From Tardiphaga sp. (lineage in GTDB: Bacteria; Pseudomonadota; Alphaproteobacteria; Rhizobiales; Xanthobacteraceae), in contig JAQGJF010000707.1 of assembly GCA_028290765.1 (NCBI GenBank), positions 1-6,655 on the forward strand: 6,655 nucleotides of DNA. Reading direction: 5' to 3'. The notes below the pieces were generated by a model. The model was not told the origin of the DNA. It made no database searches and was given only the letters and a program-made list of their open reading frames with translations. Positions within the stretch are counted from its first letter, which is position 1. The number at the start of each line of letters is the position of its first letter. Position numbers and translations under genes: made by a program. Positions 6,476 through 6,655 of this stretch are shown here, piece by piece.

Positions 6476-6655
6476 TTACTTCCGCACGCAGATCACGCGC
6501 ACCACGGACGCTTTTGCATCCGATGCCGATCCCGTCGCCGTCACGCCATTGGCCTTGAGAAAGTCGCGCACGATATCTGCCTGCACCAGGGCGGCCTGCG
6601 CCGGCGGCGCGCCGGTCGCGGGGCCGGCGACAACAACCGGCTTCAGCACGGCCAC
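6476..6655 (-). CDS. C-terminal end of an unidentified protein (partial, start outside window)
   Basis: A minus-strand frame is open from the window edge to a TAA at 6478-6476, giving the last 59 residues. Alternating hydrophobic residues and a Pro/Ala/Gly-rich stretch (PVVVAGPATGAPPAQAAL) are followed by a likely helix (VQADIVRDFLKANGV) and a strand-like end (SVVRVICVRK) with a single cysteine four residues from the C-terminus. Codon use is high-GC at third positions, as in the neighbouring genes, which supports a real gene. I do not recognise the family. It could be a small exported or envelope protein, but nothing visible here proves that. It reads in the same direction as the ParA-like gene but is 316 bp upstream of it, so an operon is unlikely. 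Confidence 0.6.
   Translation of the reverse strand: MAVLKPVVVAGPATGAPPAQAALVQADIVRDFLKANGVTATGSASDAKASVVRVICVRK

Noticed and set aside
1..6655. CRISPR arrays, tRNA or rRNA genes, insertion sequences.
   Set aside because: No regularly spaced repeats, no tRNA-like cloverleaf or CCA end, no transposase-like product, and no terminal inverted repeats were seen.

Overview
The window is high-GC DNA that reads as an alphaproteobacterial chromosome. The protein sequences, the UbiE length (253 residues) and two dispersed-looking palindromes fit the Bradyrhizobium / Rhodopseudomonas / Nitrobacter group. That placement is my inference from remembered families, not a database result.

Positions 1-4335 hold a compact minus-strand cluster read in the order ubiE, ubiB, coaBC, dut: ubiquinone synthesis (UbiE methyltransferase and the atypical kinase UbiB), coenzyme A synthesis (CoaBC), and dUTPase. 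ubiE/ubiB overlap by 4 nt (GTGA) and coaBC/dut by 4 nt (ATGA). The only real gap inside the cluster is 66 bp between ubiB and coaBC. mutM (formamidopyrimidine-DNA glycosylase) diverges on the plus strand at 4429-5310. Dut and MutM both keep damaged or wrong bases out of DNA. A perfect 11-bp stem at 5374-5399 separates mutM from a convergent ParA-type ATPase gene (5422-6159, minus). Beyond that gene is a 313-bp non-coding stretch with repeats and GANTC sites, and then the 3' end of an unidentified minus-strand gene that runs off the window.

The most interesting signal is in coaBC. The enzyme carries an extra N-terminal domain of about 40 residues that looks like the ribbon-helix-helix DNA-binding domain of the FitA/VapB antitoxins, joined by a Pro/Ala-rich linker. 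Directly upstream, in the 66-bp gap, are three octamers (TGCTAACA, TGATAGCA, TGCTAGCA) that match the FitA-type half-site as I remember it (TGCTATCA). Together they suggest that this CoA-pathway enzyme binds its own promoter: a captured antitoxin and its operator acting as an autoregulator with no toxin present. The CoaC domain also lacks the usual lid cysteine.

The ParA-like gene is the second point of interest. It has no ParB partner in view and an altered A' motif. Its leader has two adjacent 19-bp hairpin-forming repeats, and GANTC (CcrM-type) sites are concentrated upstream of it.
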